In this document: positions 46,845 to 57,058 of the stretch, piece after piece
How the letters are laid out: each line of letters starts with the position of its first letter
How positions within the stretch are numbered: position 1 is the stretch's first letter
From: Microbotryum silenes-acaulis
Lineage: Eukaryota; Basidiomycota; Microbotryomycetes; Microbotryales; Microbotryaceae
Assembly: GCA_003665825.1 (NCBI GenBank)
Contig: QPFY01000008.1
Span: 434,001 to 498,000 of the forward strand
Length of the DNA stretch: 64,000 nt
Direction of reading: 5' to 3'
Translations under genes and position numbers: made by a program
The notes under the pieces: model-generated
The model's database searches: none
Told to the model about the DNA's origin: nothing
The model's input: the letters and a program-made list of their open reading frames with translations, nothing else

Positions 46845-46959
46845 GGAGTGAGTTGGATCTCCAGGGCATGGATGGGGGCAATGGAATGTATTATTAGATA
46901 CGTGTTGTAATTACGATAATCAAGATGTACCGAGTCATCTCATTCCATCAGCACCAAAA

Positions 46960-48979
46960 TCACTTCGCCTTGGACTTGGCAATCACCTCCGCCCACCACG
47001 CGTCGTAACTTGCCTGACTTGACGTGCTCTTAATCGACACAGGTCGCGAACTCTTACCGTTCCCCAGGTCCATCTCGTATTCCGTGGCTTCGTCCGAAGG
47101 GTGTTGGAATGGGTTCTTCTGTGGAGTTGGAGGGGTTTCTGAACGAGCTTGGCGCTGGGCGACGTCGATTCGGTCGCCTTTGGGGAGGGAAGGGGTCGCG
47201 GGAAGGGGAACCCCGGTTGGGCTCTTGGCTTGGTTCGGAGGGAAGACCTCCTTTCGAGGACGATCGGCGTTCGACGGGTGGTCGAAACGGCCTAGTGCAG
47301 CGCCTTGCGAAGACGGGGCATCACGACCGGACCCCAGAGCTATCCCACTCTTGCCATGATGAGCGACCTGCGCGGCGTCTCCCGTAGCGCCCAAAGTCGT
47401 GCCCGACCAAGCACTGCGCAGGCTATACCTTGTCGGTGAAGTCGGATAGGCCGGTGGCTTGCTGCGAAGATCCCTGCTCGTGCCACCATGCAATCCGAGA
47501 TTCTCTTCATCCACCTCATAATCGCCTTCTTCGTCCGACCACTGCGTATCATACTTCGCCGGGTTCGAACCCCTGTGTGAATCCTTGACGGAATTCAACT
47601 CGTGTTCCTCTACTCGCCTCCCACCTCGTCTCCCACCTCCTCGTCTTCCAAAGATCAACTCCTCCGATTGTCCCTCCTCATCGGATTGGACGCCCAATTC
47701 ATCCTCTTCATCGTCCGCCCAGATCCTCGAACTCAACCTATCCTCATTCCCATCCCGATGCAACTCCTCCCCATCCCAAGTCGACGTCCTCCGTCTTCCA
47801 TTCCTAGTCCTCGGGTTCGGGAGATCGGTGAACCTTGCTGATTGAGTTGAAGAGGTTTTCCAGGAAGTGAAGAGGTGGGAAATACGAGTTAAGAAGGATT
47901 CGGGCGGCGTGTAGGTTCCGAGAAGGGCTTTGGGCGCTTCCCCCGTCGCTACGAGGCTCGAGAGGTAGGTGTCCCATTCCTATGTCGCAGCGCCAAATAG
48001 AGTCATCAGTAGCTGTCGAAGCCATCATGTCATAGAAGAGAGTCATCTCACTTTCTCCTTCCCTCCCGCCTCTCCACCCCAATACCATTGCCAAGCCGCC
48101 CCACTCAACCCCATCAACCACCATCCCGCAACACAAGCTCTCCAACTTGCTCTTTCCCAGGCCAGAACCAATACCTCCTCTTCGACTCGACCATTGGCTG
48201 AAACCCCATACTTGGCCACCAAGAGACCCGTCAGGTCTACGTAACCTATTTTGATCAAGAGGTCGATTCCGAGGAAGTGAATCCAGGCGCCGGAGAATGC
48301 GGATAGGACGGAGAGGAATTTGACGGTTTGAGGGAGGAGACAGAGCACGAGGCTGAAGAGGGTGAGTAGGAGGGTGAAGATTGAACGGGTGAGGAGGGAG
48401 GAGAGGTGTAAGGAGGCGATGATGAGGTAAGAGAAGGATAGACTACGAAGTGGGTGGAGGGGGCTTAGTTGGCGCGAGGAAAAGCAGGGAGCGAGGGTAG
48501 AGACGCACCCTCCGAGCACACCACAACAACTCCTAGCCGCCCATCTCCACCTCGCGCCGATTGCGCCTCCGACCAGACCGGTGCATACCCACAGCGCAAA
48601 GAGCATACCTGGACCAACAGACGGGTCGTGCTTCTTGGAGATGATGGCCAATAGGAGTATTGTTGCAAGAGTAGCTGAAAGAATGGGACTCAAACTCAGT
48701 ATTTTGATTGCCTTCCTGAGTTGCCACATTTTTATGAGACCGACCAAAAGTCACCATACCAAACACAGACCCTCCGACTCCACCACCAATGTAGGGTCTA
48801 TTCGTCTCAGTACCCGGCTCTTTGCCCCACTGAGTACCGACCAACATCGATCGCGCGCCAGCATTGTTGATGCCCACGCCGAGGAGGATGAGCAGGACCG
48901 CGAGGAAGACGACCAAAGCCGAGGGAAGTTGATGGAGACGGTCTTGGAGGAATCCGAGAGTTGGGATCGCGGTCGACAT
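46960..48979 (-). CDS. multi-pass membrane protein with acidic/Ser-rich cytosolic tail, possibly TMEM198/DUF4203-like
   Basis: Four exons (48979-48760, 48674-48509, 48442-48052, 47979-46960) sum to 1797 nt, 598 residues. About seven hydrophobic segments occupy the first 270 residues, for example SALVVFLAVLLILLGVGIN, ATLATILLLAIIS, MLFALWVCTGLVGGAIGA, LSFSYLIIASLHL and FTLLLTLFSLVLCLL. A Gly-rich GGGVGGSVFG loop and a GLVGGAIGARWRW turn resemble the TMEM198/TM7SF3 type (DUF4203), though I cannot be sure. The long C-terminal half is charged (DEEDELGVQSDEEGQSEE) and Ser/Pro-rich, and ends SYDAWWAEVIAKSKAK. Role unknown. It is convergent with the preceding gene, only about 115 bp from its stop. 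Confidence 0.72.
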
Positions 48980-49656
48980 CAATTTGGTCGGAGAAGTTGA
49001 AACTGGTTCTGTGTATCAGAAAGGCCGCTGCTTGGTAGGATCGATTGCTGTGCAGGCAAGACCAGAGCCCCGTTCGAACTCAACTGCAGCAGCTGAGATC
49101 GATCGGTTCGGAGTGGTTGGACAATGAGGACCTCGATGTCAGCTCAAAGGTATTCGGACAGGTCAACATGGGAGATGACGAACCGTGAAATCCGATCAAA
49201 ACACACGCAGGTGACACAGTCCGTTGAGTAAGGTGATACGTTAACTCGAGTTCAGGGAGCGGATCGAGTTGTCGGAAGAGACTGAAGCGCAGATTCTGCT
49301 GCGGGCCTACTCAGCCGATCGAGGAAGGGCTCGCAAGGACTTTTCGACAACAGAAGGAGAGAAAACTGAAGGGTAGATGAGTATCCTCCTCGAGGTGAGC
49401 TTCTGGAAGAGTCTGTGCACCTACCTCGTCCTTCATCACGTCCCCGGCCGTTCGCGCCGGTCGTCGGTGGCCGGGTGCGACCGAGTTGACGGGCTGGCTG
49501 TATGCTGATTTTAGCTCGTGCGCCAGTCGTGCGCCTGCTGGCACGCTCCAGTCGTCGCTTGCGAGGTCGCCACAGCGAGCGAGCTCACTCGCAGGCGGTC
49601 CTGCTACCTCCTCTTACCGATCTCCCTCTCACCGCCGACCACACACTCAGCTCACC
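48980..49656. promoter_or_regulatory. divergent promoter region of the membrane protein gene and TOM20
   Basis: About 680 bp between divergent start codons. No further gene or RNA supported. GAGGTCGCC- and CGAGCTCACT-type GC-rich stretches near 49560-49590 lie in the TOM20 5' UTR or proximal promoter. Confidence 0.45.
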
Positions 49657-50986
49657 ATGTCCAGCTCCAACACGTCCTACAACCCTCTGAGGATCGCGGC
49701 CATCGCAACGGGTGTCGTCGCTACGGCTACGGTGTCGTACGCCATCTACTTTGATTACAAGCGTCGTCATGACCCCGTCTTCCGCAAGAAGCTGCGTTAG
49801 TCCACACCACCCTGCTTCAGTGACGCATCAGCACGCTCAAGATAGCTGACTCATATAGGATGTACAATGTACTTCACTCTACATTATCACAGTCCGCGAC
49901 CAGCGAAAGGCAGCCAAGTCGACACAGAAGGAAGCCGAGACGGGCAAGGCCGTCGTCGAGGCTGCGCTCAGGCGAGCTCTCGTGCTCATCAATGCTCAAC
50001 CGGGTTAGTGCTCACGCCTTTACAGTGTTCGAATAGGAGCAATGCGTGCGATCCGAATGATCGATGTGGCGCCGATCGAACTGCTCTTTGCATGATGAGC
50101 TGACGAGTGTGCCCTCGTTTTCTCGCCGATCGATCGCTCGTGTGCTCCATGTCCCCGTCCTCCATCACCAACCCTTTCACAGTGCCCAACACTCCCGAGA
50201 GCAAGGAGCAGTACTTTATGGAGCAGGTCTCGCAGGGTGAAGCTCTTGCAGCGCGATGTGAGTTCTGCCGCTGGCCCGAGCCTGTCGTGCTCCTCGTCGA
50301 CGAGGTCCCAGTGCAATCGCCTGACCCTCCTTTTTTTTGACATCACACTCCTCTACAGCTCCCGAATTCTTCATCGCTTCCGCCATCGCCTTCTACAAGG
50401 CTCTCAAGGTCTACCCTGGTGTGCACCGCTCGGACACGAGGCCTCTCTTGAGGCACGGGCAAAGCCGAGCACTGACCTGACCTGCCTCCGCGTCCGTCTC
50501 GCAGTCCCCCAAGAGCTCATCATGATCTACCAAAAGACCCAACCCCCTCCCGTCTTTGACCTCGTCATGGAGCTCATCACCCTCGAGTATGCCACCCTTA
50601 ACGGACTCGTTGCTGCCTTTCGGACCGAGCTCGGACCGAGCTGACCTCTTTTTTCTCCGATTTGCCCACACAGAATGTCTGGCTTGGCCTCGTCATCTAC
50701 ATCCCGGGACCCCCGGGACGGCTCTTCGGACCCCCTTTTGGAAGAGATCGATGACGCCTCCCCTTCGCAACAACAAGCCCAAGCCCAAGCCTCTTCGCAA
50801 TCGTCGTCGACCCCGTCTTCCGCCTCTGGTGCCTCGAGCGCTTCCCCCACTAGTTCGGGCTCGTTCGTCGTCGTTGATGATGAATCAAACCAGACCCCGG
50901 CTCAGACGACTACTGAGACTGTTGAAGGGGAGGTTAGGACGACGGGTATGGTGGGTGAGGACCCTCCGGAGGAACCTCTCAACTGA
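49657..50986 (+). CDS. TOM20: mitochondrial import receptor subunit Tom20
   Basis: Tom20 is the outer-membrane receptor for presequences in the TOM complex. Six exons (49657-49795, 49893-50003, 50183-50257, 50359-50418, 50506-50586, 50673-50986) give 780 nt, 259 residues. Residues 10-30 form the N-terminal anchor (LRIAAIATGVVATATVSYAIYF), followed by DYKRRHDPVFRK. The TPR-like receptor domain follows: a basic/acidic helix, NTPESKEQYFMEQVSQGE, SPEFFIASAIAFYKALKVYP and VPQELIMIYQKTQPPPVFDLV, all Tom20 hallmarks. The tail is Ser/Gln-rich and acidic, longer than in yeast. Five introns in an 800-nt CDS illustrate the intron density of this genome. Confidence 0.94.
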
Positions 50987-52156
50987 ACGCAGAATGGACA
51001 ATGATCGAAGAGGGACCGAAGGAAGAGGTGTCGGAATCTCGTTCCTCGAGAATGAGGATTCGCTCTATCGCTTCTGTATATTGTTTTATATTTTCTTGAG
51101 CCCTCGATTATGGATGAACGAATACACACGCACACACACTACTCCATTTTCCACATGGTCCGCTCGCTACCTTTCTCACCTTGACCGCTTCAAGCAACTG
51201 TTGATTCATTGCCACAAAAGATTGTGGGTGGTTTAGATGTATTCCTGCCTTAGATGCGACTTATGGATCATATGTTCCATATGCTATATCGTATAAAAGG
51301 GAGGTGAACACAAGAGAGTTTTAATGTAAAATGACGTCTGTATTGCAATACAAACTTGTGGACCGCGTAGCCCTCCGGTTTGCACAATGCGCCGCAAATA
51401 ATCTTGAAGCCATCCGAATCCGAGCTGTGGGACGAACCTAATTGGAGTAAGAGTTGAGCACCACGACATGGTGGGACCTTCCACATCTCAAACCAAAGAA
51501 TTCATAGGGTACGCTTCGATGAAGACTTAGGGCGGGTATTCGAGGTGCATTGAAGAGGGGAGTGGGATCTCTGCTAGTCAGGTCCTGGCGGAACACCTTT
51601 GAATATGTGATTGGTACAATGCTAAGGAGGGACATAATGGCAGTTGAGGCTAGGTACGATGTTACAACGTTGTATCAATTCATGTCAAAATCTCCGGCCC
51701 CAACAATCGATCTACCTCCTGTGTGATGTGCCTCTCGAAAAAGCACCCGAGTGGCACATCACACAGGAGGTAGATCGATTGTTGGGGTGGAAGCTGCTTG
51801 GAGATGCAACTTGGCTACCTGGATGGAGGGATCCCAGGGAGAGTCGATGACGACGATCGATGCGGAGTAAGGAAGGAAAGCGTAATGGAGATCGCTCCAG
51901 AGTTTGTAATGCTCAACTACGGCGCGCGCGTCCACCAAAGGCAATTCGAGCCAGAAAGCAAGCAGCGGCAGGCAGCGGCGGCGGTCTGGCCCAGCGAGTT
52001 GGCCTTGCACCTGCGCCCGCGCCTACGCCCACGCCCGCCAGAGCCTGCCAGAGACGGCTGGTTCATTCGAGGCGTCGCAGGCAGACGAGGTGGGACTCGC
52101 GCCGGGCCCACGCCCCTTCGCACTTGTCCACCCCGTGTCGTGTGTATCAACAAGCC
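50987..52156. other. 1.2 kb intergenic TOM20 to RPL25, with a long hairpin
   Basis: Tandem plus-strand genes. Besides the TOM20 3' UTR and the RPL25 promoter it contains the near-perfect hairpin at 51698-51787 (listed separately). No ORF with homology and no tRNA seen. Confidence 0.5.
51698..51787. repeat. perfect inverted repeat, 35-bp arms with a 20-nt loop
   Basis: The left arm, 51698-51732 (starting CCCCAACAATCGATC), is exactly the reverse complement of the right arm, 51753-51787. Inside the 20-nt loop CTCG (51734-51737) can pair with CGAG (51748-51751), so the stem extends further. If transcribed, it would form a roughly 90-nt hairpin. No coding role is apparent. It could be a small-RNA precursor, a foldback-element scar or a transcription-termination structure. 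Confidence 0.9.
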
Positions 52157-53368
52157 ATGTCGTCTGGTCAGTTGCGCGCCCAGTCGATTCGACCAGCTCA
52201 CAAATGAGATGCTGACGTATTCATACTCCCTCTCCCTCTCTCTGTAACGGCGTACGACGTTGTGTGCTGGCGTTGGTTGGACTCGACGCCTCCGTGACCC
52301 CCTGGGTGCCTTGAAACTTTCGATTTGGCCCGTCCTGGCTGCACTCGCTCACTGGACCTCCGGCCTATACTCCACCTCTACGACCAACTCGACTACGATC
52401 TTACTTTGCGATCATGCTCCTTCCTACCTCGAACCTCCGACCACCCACAGCATCGAGACCTCAAGACGCTCAGGCCAAGGTGAGCTTTTACTCGCTGCTG
52501 CTCGTCGCTGGTGGTGGGCCCTGTGTGCGCGCGGATGCGTCTTGCGCTAGGCTGGCACGGGCCACACCCACGCCCACCCTGGACGGACCAGCACCTACCC
52601 TCGCACCGTACCATAACAGATGACTAACGATGCACTTTCTTTGTCATTCCAGGCCGCCAAGAAGGCCGCTTTGAAGGGTGCCAAGGGTACAAAGGTTGCC
52701 AAGATCCGCACTTCGGTCACTTTCCACCGGTCAGTCTACAACTCGACTCGCCTGTCTCGCGGCGCAGGGCAATGGTCGTGCGGAGCCAGCAGCTGAGCAG
52801 CCTCGCTGACCCTACGACCACTCCTCCCTCTTTCTCGCTCGACGTCGTTTCTGGATTGACCATACGATCAACAACCACGACCACGCTGCAACAGACCCAA
52901 GACCCTGGCTCTCTCCCGTGCGCCCAAGTACCAGCGCAAGTCGGTGCACCATGTGCCCCGGATGGACGCCTACCGCACGATCGTGCACCCCCTCAACACC
53001 GAGTCCGCGATGAAGAAGATCGAGGACAACAACACATTGGTCTTCATCGTCGACGTCAAGGCCAACAAGCGACAGATCTCGGACGCCGTCAAGAAGCTGT
53101 ACGACGTCAAGGCCGAGAAGATCAACACCCTCATTCGGTGCGTGTTCATCTCTGTATGGGTTTGCGAGTGAGTGGATCGATCGAAGCTGACAACTTTATT
53201 GCGTTTACAGCCCTGATGGCCGAAAGAAGGCTTTCGTTCGCTTGGAGAAGGGTGTCGATGCTTTGGACGTTGCCAACAAGGTCAGTCCTTACACCTCACT
53301 TAGGACTCCACCTTCTACGTCCCCGCTGACCCAGCTTCATCGCTCCTCTACAGATCGGCTTCATCTAA
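52157..53368 (+). CDS. RPL25: 60S ribosomal protein uL23 (L25/L23a)
   Basis: uL23 sits at the polypeptide exit tunnel and binds SRP and nascent-chain factors. Six exons (52157-52166, 52451-52479, 52653-52729, 52895-53137, 53211-53280, 53354-53368) make 444 nt, 147 residues. The splice products read [20 protein letters not shown], then [72 protein letters not shown] and the terminal VANKIGFI, all classic uL23. Exon 1 is 10 nt and the last exon 15 nt. Introns 1-3 are long for the window (about 165-285 nt). I searched them by eye for box C/D snoRNAs and found none. Confidence 0.96.
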
Positions 53369-54239
53369 ATCACTCGCCACACCGTTTTTTCATTTGTCTC
53401 GACACTCGCATTTTTCTGGGAAAGCAGGGAGAAGAAGGAGGATGAGGACGGGGAAGAGTGCAGTCTAGCCTTTTCCCAACAAAACCCCAACACCAAAGCT
53501 CGAAAGTGGGACGAAAGAAGGAGGAATAGGATACGTCTCTTCTCTTTGGCAGTCATGGGGATCGCTTTAGAGGGGTATCACGGTCTGGGAGATCTTGCAA
53601 TCTTGCAGGGGTGAACAACCCCCTTTTTGTTCCCACCAATCGATTTGGCTCTTGCGAGTGTTGTGCTGAGGCGACGACATGCGCAGTCTGGAGCTGTTGG
53701 AGATGGTGGATGGTCGTGTTCGGCGAGGACCAGGGACTCTTAATGAACAGCGGCCAGGCCTGGGGAACTCGCTGACCAGTCTCGACCATCTCGACGCTAC
53801 GAAGACGGATTCTTGATCTTTACGCGTGAACTATACTAGCAAAATGTGCTGAACACGTCTGACAGCGCCTCCTGACTGGTTGACGCTCCGGGCGGGCAAG
53901 GGCCTGTCGGCCTAGCTTGGCCTAGCTTGACCGCCTTGAGCCTGTGGTGCTCGATATGGACTGAGCGATTCGAGCCGAATTCGGGCTTTGCTGTAGGTTG
54001 ATGCGATGTCCGGTTCTGTCGTCGCTATTGAGGCCTTGTACGACCTTTGTCCTCGTGCCGAAAGACTCCTCCTCCCTCCCACTTCCAACTGATCATTCAC
54101 CCTCCAGCGTGGACGGCTGCGCCTCTTTGTGGTGTTTGTTGTTGCACGCCTGCGATTCCAACAGGAGTTACGGGTACGTTCGTCTTTGTCGAGGGATTCG
54201 AAGCGTCGAGGGTGACTAGGTAAAGGCCGAGCACAAGGG
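53369..54239. other. convergent intergenic RPL25 / APC11
   Basis: About 870 bp between two convergent stops. No convincing ORF or RNA gene. A short tandem GGCCTAGCTT repeat lies at about 53911-53930. Confidence 0.5.
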
Positions 54240-54752
54240 TCAGCGTGGTATTTCTTCAAAAGTGAAGCAGTTCCGCGATCGGTACGTACCCCACGGTCTG
54301 CGATCCATTGGACATTGTTGTTTACTCGATTCGGTATTGATCCATTTCAGCAAGCAGTGCATGTGGAACACGTGCGTACATTCACCCCAGACTATACAGA
54401 GCACCACGATCAGAGCGTGAGGTCAGCTTCACGAGTTAGGCCAACCGCGCGTTGCGTTCGAGGACGTGGACGACGTACCTAAAGGACAAGCATCACCCGG
54501 TGTCTTGCAATCGGGACAACAGCCATCGTAAGCGACTCGACAAATACCACACACGTCATCATCTTCGTCGTTGTCGTCTTCTTCTTCTTCTGCTTCGTCA
54601 TCGGCTGGGTTGGGATGGGCAGCTGCGACTCTGGACGCGTCGAGTGAGGTCGTGTTGCTGTTGTTGGTGCTGGGACGAGCTCGTTGGGTCGGGGGTTGCA
54701 GGTTCCAGCGCCACAGGGCGATCCCATGGTAGGAATTGATCGTGATTTTCAT
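54240..54752 (-). CDS. APC11: anaphase-promoting complex RING-H2 subunit Apc11
   Basis: Apc11 is the catalytic RING subunit of the APC/C ubiquitin ligase that drives anaphase and mitotic exit. Two exons (54752-54479 and 54391-54240) give 426 nt, 141 residues. The start MKITINSYHGIALWRWNL is the canonical Apc11 opening. The RING-H2 domain is DVCGICRVAYDGCCPDCKTPGDACPL/VWGECTHVFHMHCLL..., then CPMDRRPW, with all zinc ligands present. Between the two halves is an insertion of about 40 residues ending in an acidic run (DDEAEEEEDDNDEDDD), absent from the roughly 84-residue human protein. The last 20 residues may be shortened by a possible extra frame-preserving intron after RPW. The model with one intron is simplest. 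Confidence 0.92.
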
Positions 54753-54976
54753 TCCCTTTCGTTGAGGATGCCTTCCGCGGCGATGAGTTATCAGACAAGT
54801 TTGACCACGATCAAACTCACGCGCCGTCACGCGCGCCTTGACTTTCTCGGCGTGAGGTGAGCTTGGCACCGTGCGCTTTGACCTCCAACTCGTCCAGTCC
54901 CAGATCACCTGAGTGATCGGCTACAACTCTGGAACCTCGTCCGCCCGCCACCCACTAAGTTTCCTCTCAAACCCTC

Positions 54977-55798
54977 ATGACCACCTCAACTTCCAACCAC
55001 TTCAACCCCAACGCCTTCTCCCCCGAAACCCTTCAATACCGCCTACAACTCTCCTACCTCCTCGCCCCCCTCTCCAAAGGTCACTTCGCCACCCAACCCC
55101 ATCTAATCGATTCACCACCAATCACTACCACACCAGACTCTTCAAATACCAAGCTCACATGTCCAGCTTGTCAAGCGACTTTGATCGTAGGCGTTAATGC
55201 GACCGTTAGAACTCATCGGACGGAGTTGTGGCGGAGGTGTTTGGGATGTAAGAGGCTTTCGAAGGAAGAGGGAGGGGAGGGGAAGGGGATTGGTAGGGAA
55301 AGGTTTCGGAGTGTTAAGCAGAGGAAGAAAAGCAAGCAAGCAGCCGTCTTGAAATCGGGATCGCAAAATGGGACCAAGTCGATCCAAGGCACGAGTTCTC
55401 GCAAGCTCACGAAGGCCGTATCGGACTTGACAACGACGAGCGTCCCGGATGATCCGATGCAAGGCCTCGAATCTACTACAGCAACCAGTCAAACTGGCCT
55501 TTCGAGAACTATACCAACCGCTGCGCCATCCTCGGCCTCTTCTCCAACCCCTTCCAAACCAAGCTTCACCTCCAAACCCGTCGCACTCAACTCCGAACCT
55601 CGAGTCAGACCATCCCATACCAAACCCACCACCGCCACCCACCAAAACCAAGCCAAAAGCACCAACAAACGATCCAAGACGACCACCAGTGGTCTAGCCG
55701 AATTATTGGCCGCGAAGAAACTCGAACGCGAAAGGGCGAACCAAGCGGGCGGAACAAGTGGCGGGATGGGCTTGCAACAGTTTTTACAGTCCATCTGA
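54977..55798 (+). CDS. small basic zinc-ribbon protein, possibly RNase MRP/P subunit (Snm1/Rpr2-like)
   Basis: Single exon of 273 residues starting MTTSTSNHFN. An N-terminal helical part (LQYRLQLSYLLAPLSKGHF) is followed by CPACQ and, about 30 residues later, RRCLGCKRLSK. This four-cysteine zinc ribbon, preceded by a helix and followed by a basic tail, is the plan of Snm1/Rpr2/Rpp21 proteins of RNase MRP and RNase P, which process rRNA and tRNA. The remainder is Ser/Thr/Lys-rich and low in conservation, ending GMGLQQFLQSI. The gene looks real (long frame, biased codons). The family assignment rests on layout alone. It is divergent from APC11, with about 220 bp between starts. Confidence 0.6.
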   Translation: MTTSTSNHFNPNAFSPETLQYRLQLSYLLAPLSKGHFATQPHLIDSPPITTTPDSSNTKLTCPACQATLIVGVNATVRTHRTELWRRCLGCKRLSKEEGGEGKGIGRERFRSVKQRKKSKQAAVLKSGSQNGTKSIQGTSSRKLTKAVSDLTTTSVPDDPMQGLESTTATSQTGLSRTIPTAAPSSASSPTPSKPSFTSKPVALNSEPRVRPSHTKPTTATHQNQAKSTNKRSKTTTSGLAELLAAKKLERERANQAGGTSGGMGLQQFLQSI

Positions 55799-57058
55799 TA
55801 CGGTCCTACTGCGTAGTGTTTTGCGGGGCATCGCGGTGCTCCACTTGGAAAATGCTGTTGTAAATTAAAGAGGTCAGCAAGTACCTGGTTACCCTCCGAG
55901 ATCGTCGGTCGTTCGGTCGGAGAAGAGCGGCTGGGAAGCTGAACCAAGCCTTCTCTGTCAAGCCGAAGTCTTGCGAAGCAAACCGAATTTGAAAATCGGC
56001 CTTTAGCTTGTCGAAAAACTACACTAAAAGTGTCTCTAGGTACCTGCGAGGTCGGGCGTTTACGGGAACTAAGCCCGAATTACTGTTGGGGCGAGTGTTC
56101 TAAGAACCACGACAATGATGTGCCTCCTTTGTTTTCGAGCTGCCAGACCGCTCGGAGATCGCGACGTCGCGTGACCGAATCAAAAAGTCCGCTGGCAGGA
56201 TTAGGGGGGGGGGGGGGGCAGGATGTTTCAGAAGCTAAAGCTACCTCGCGGGGTCTGGGGGAGGACCTCATCCGGAGCTTGTTGCATTCGACCCCAGCTA
56301 CCCCACGTTGAGATAAGATAGGTTGCAGAAGAGCACTCTGTCCAAAAAAACCCAAAATCGCAACTGCAGCAAACAGGCTTGGGGCTTCAATCCGGTCAAG
56401 CAGCATGATGCATCGGCTTTTAAATAAACGCCCCCCACTCGAACCACGTCATCGTCACTGCAAAGCCCAGAAACAGCCCTGGCTGTGCATGAAACTCTTC
56501 GCATGCGACTTTTAACGGGAGTCTCGTTGGGGTCTTATCAAACGCCTGCGCCTTCCCGAATTGCCAAGCGTTTTTTTTCGGGCGCTGCTGGCGCGTTGGC
56601 GCCTGGGCGCGTGGGGAAGAGGCTCTCGCTCACGCAAGATTGGCGCTGAGATTGGCGCTGAGATTGGCGAGAGAAGCGTTCGAGAAAGAGGCCATTGGCT
56701 GGGCGGGGGTCGCGATCCGTCGGAACGGGCCAACCTCGGTGGTCTTTTTTTTCCCTCCCCCGTTCTCTAGTGCCAGGCGACAGCGACGCTTTGTGTGTTT
56801 GAAAATGGGATGCCCAAAACTCCGGACATGGTTTTTGGCTTCCCTGGACTGGTGCCCTTTTCGGCTCCGATCGATTGCGAACTTGCGAAAAGGTGATATC
56901 GTCTCATCTCCCGCACACTTGGTCTGCTCCTTTCCTTCTCTGAACCTCTCTCCTTTCCTTATCCTCCCTTGTTTTTTCGAACCGCGAGACCAACCCCACT
57001 TCGCGAGAAAGCGACCTTTCGTTTACGCCCCGACATAGACCAAAGCAGTACTCGGACC
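55799..57058. promoter_or_regulatory. 1.26 kb upstream region of the amino-acid permease
   Basis: No gene supported. It contains a run of 15 G at 56204-56218 and a 12-bp tandem ATTGGCGCTGAG (about 2.5 copies, from 56639). A long 5' control region would suit a nutrient-regulated permease, but I cannot identify individual sites with confidence. Confidence 0.45.

Noticed and set aside
47561..47573. A tRNA B-box-like GGGTTCGAACCCC
   Set aside because: It lies inside a coding exon of the membrane protein gene (residues RGSNP), with no A box or cloverleaf around it.
52167..53353. Possible snoRNAs in the RPL25 introns
   Set aside because: No box C (RTGATGA) paired with a box D at a suitable distance was found by eye in any of the five introns.
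54187..54390. A plus-strand peptide-like stretch (AEHKGQRGISSKVKQF..KQCMWNT) that seemed to be exons of a small protein
   Set aside because: It is the antisense of the second APC11 exon; the minus strand gives a complete RING-H2 with correct splice phases.
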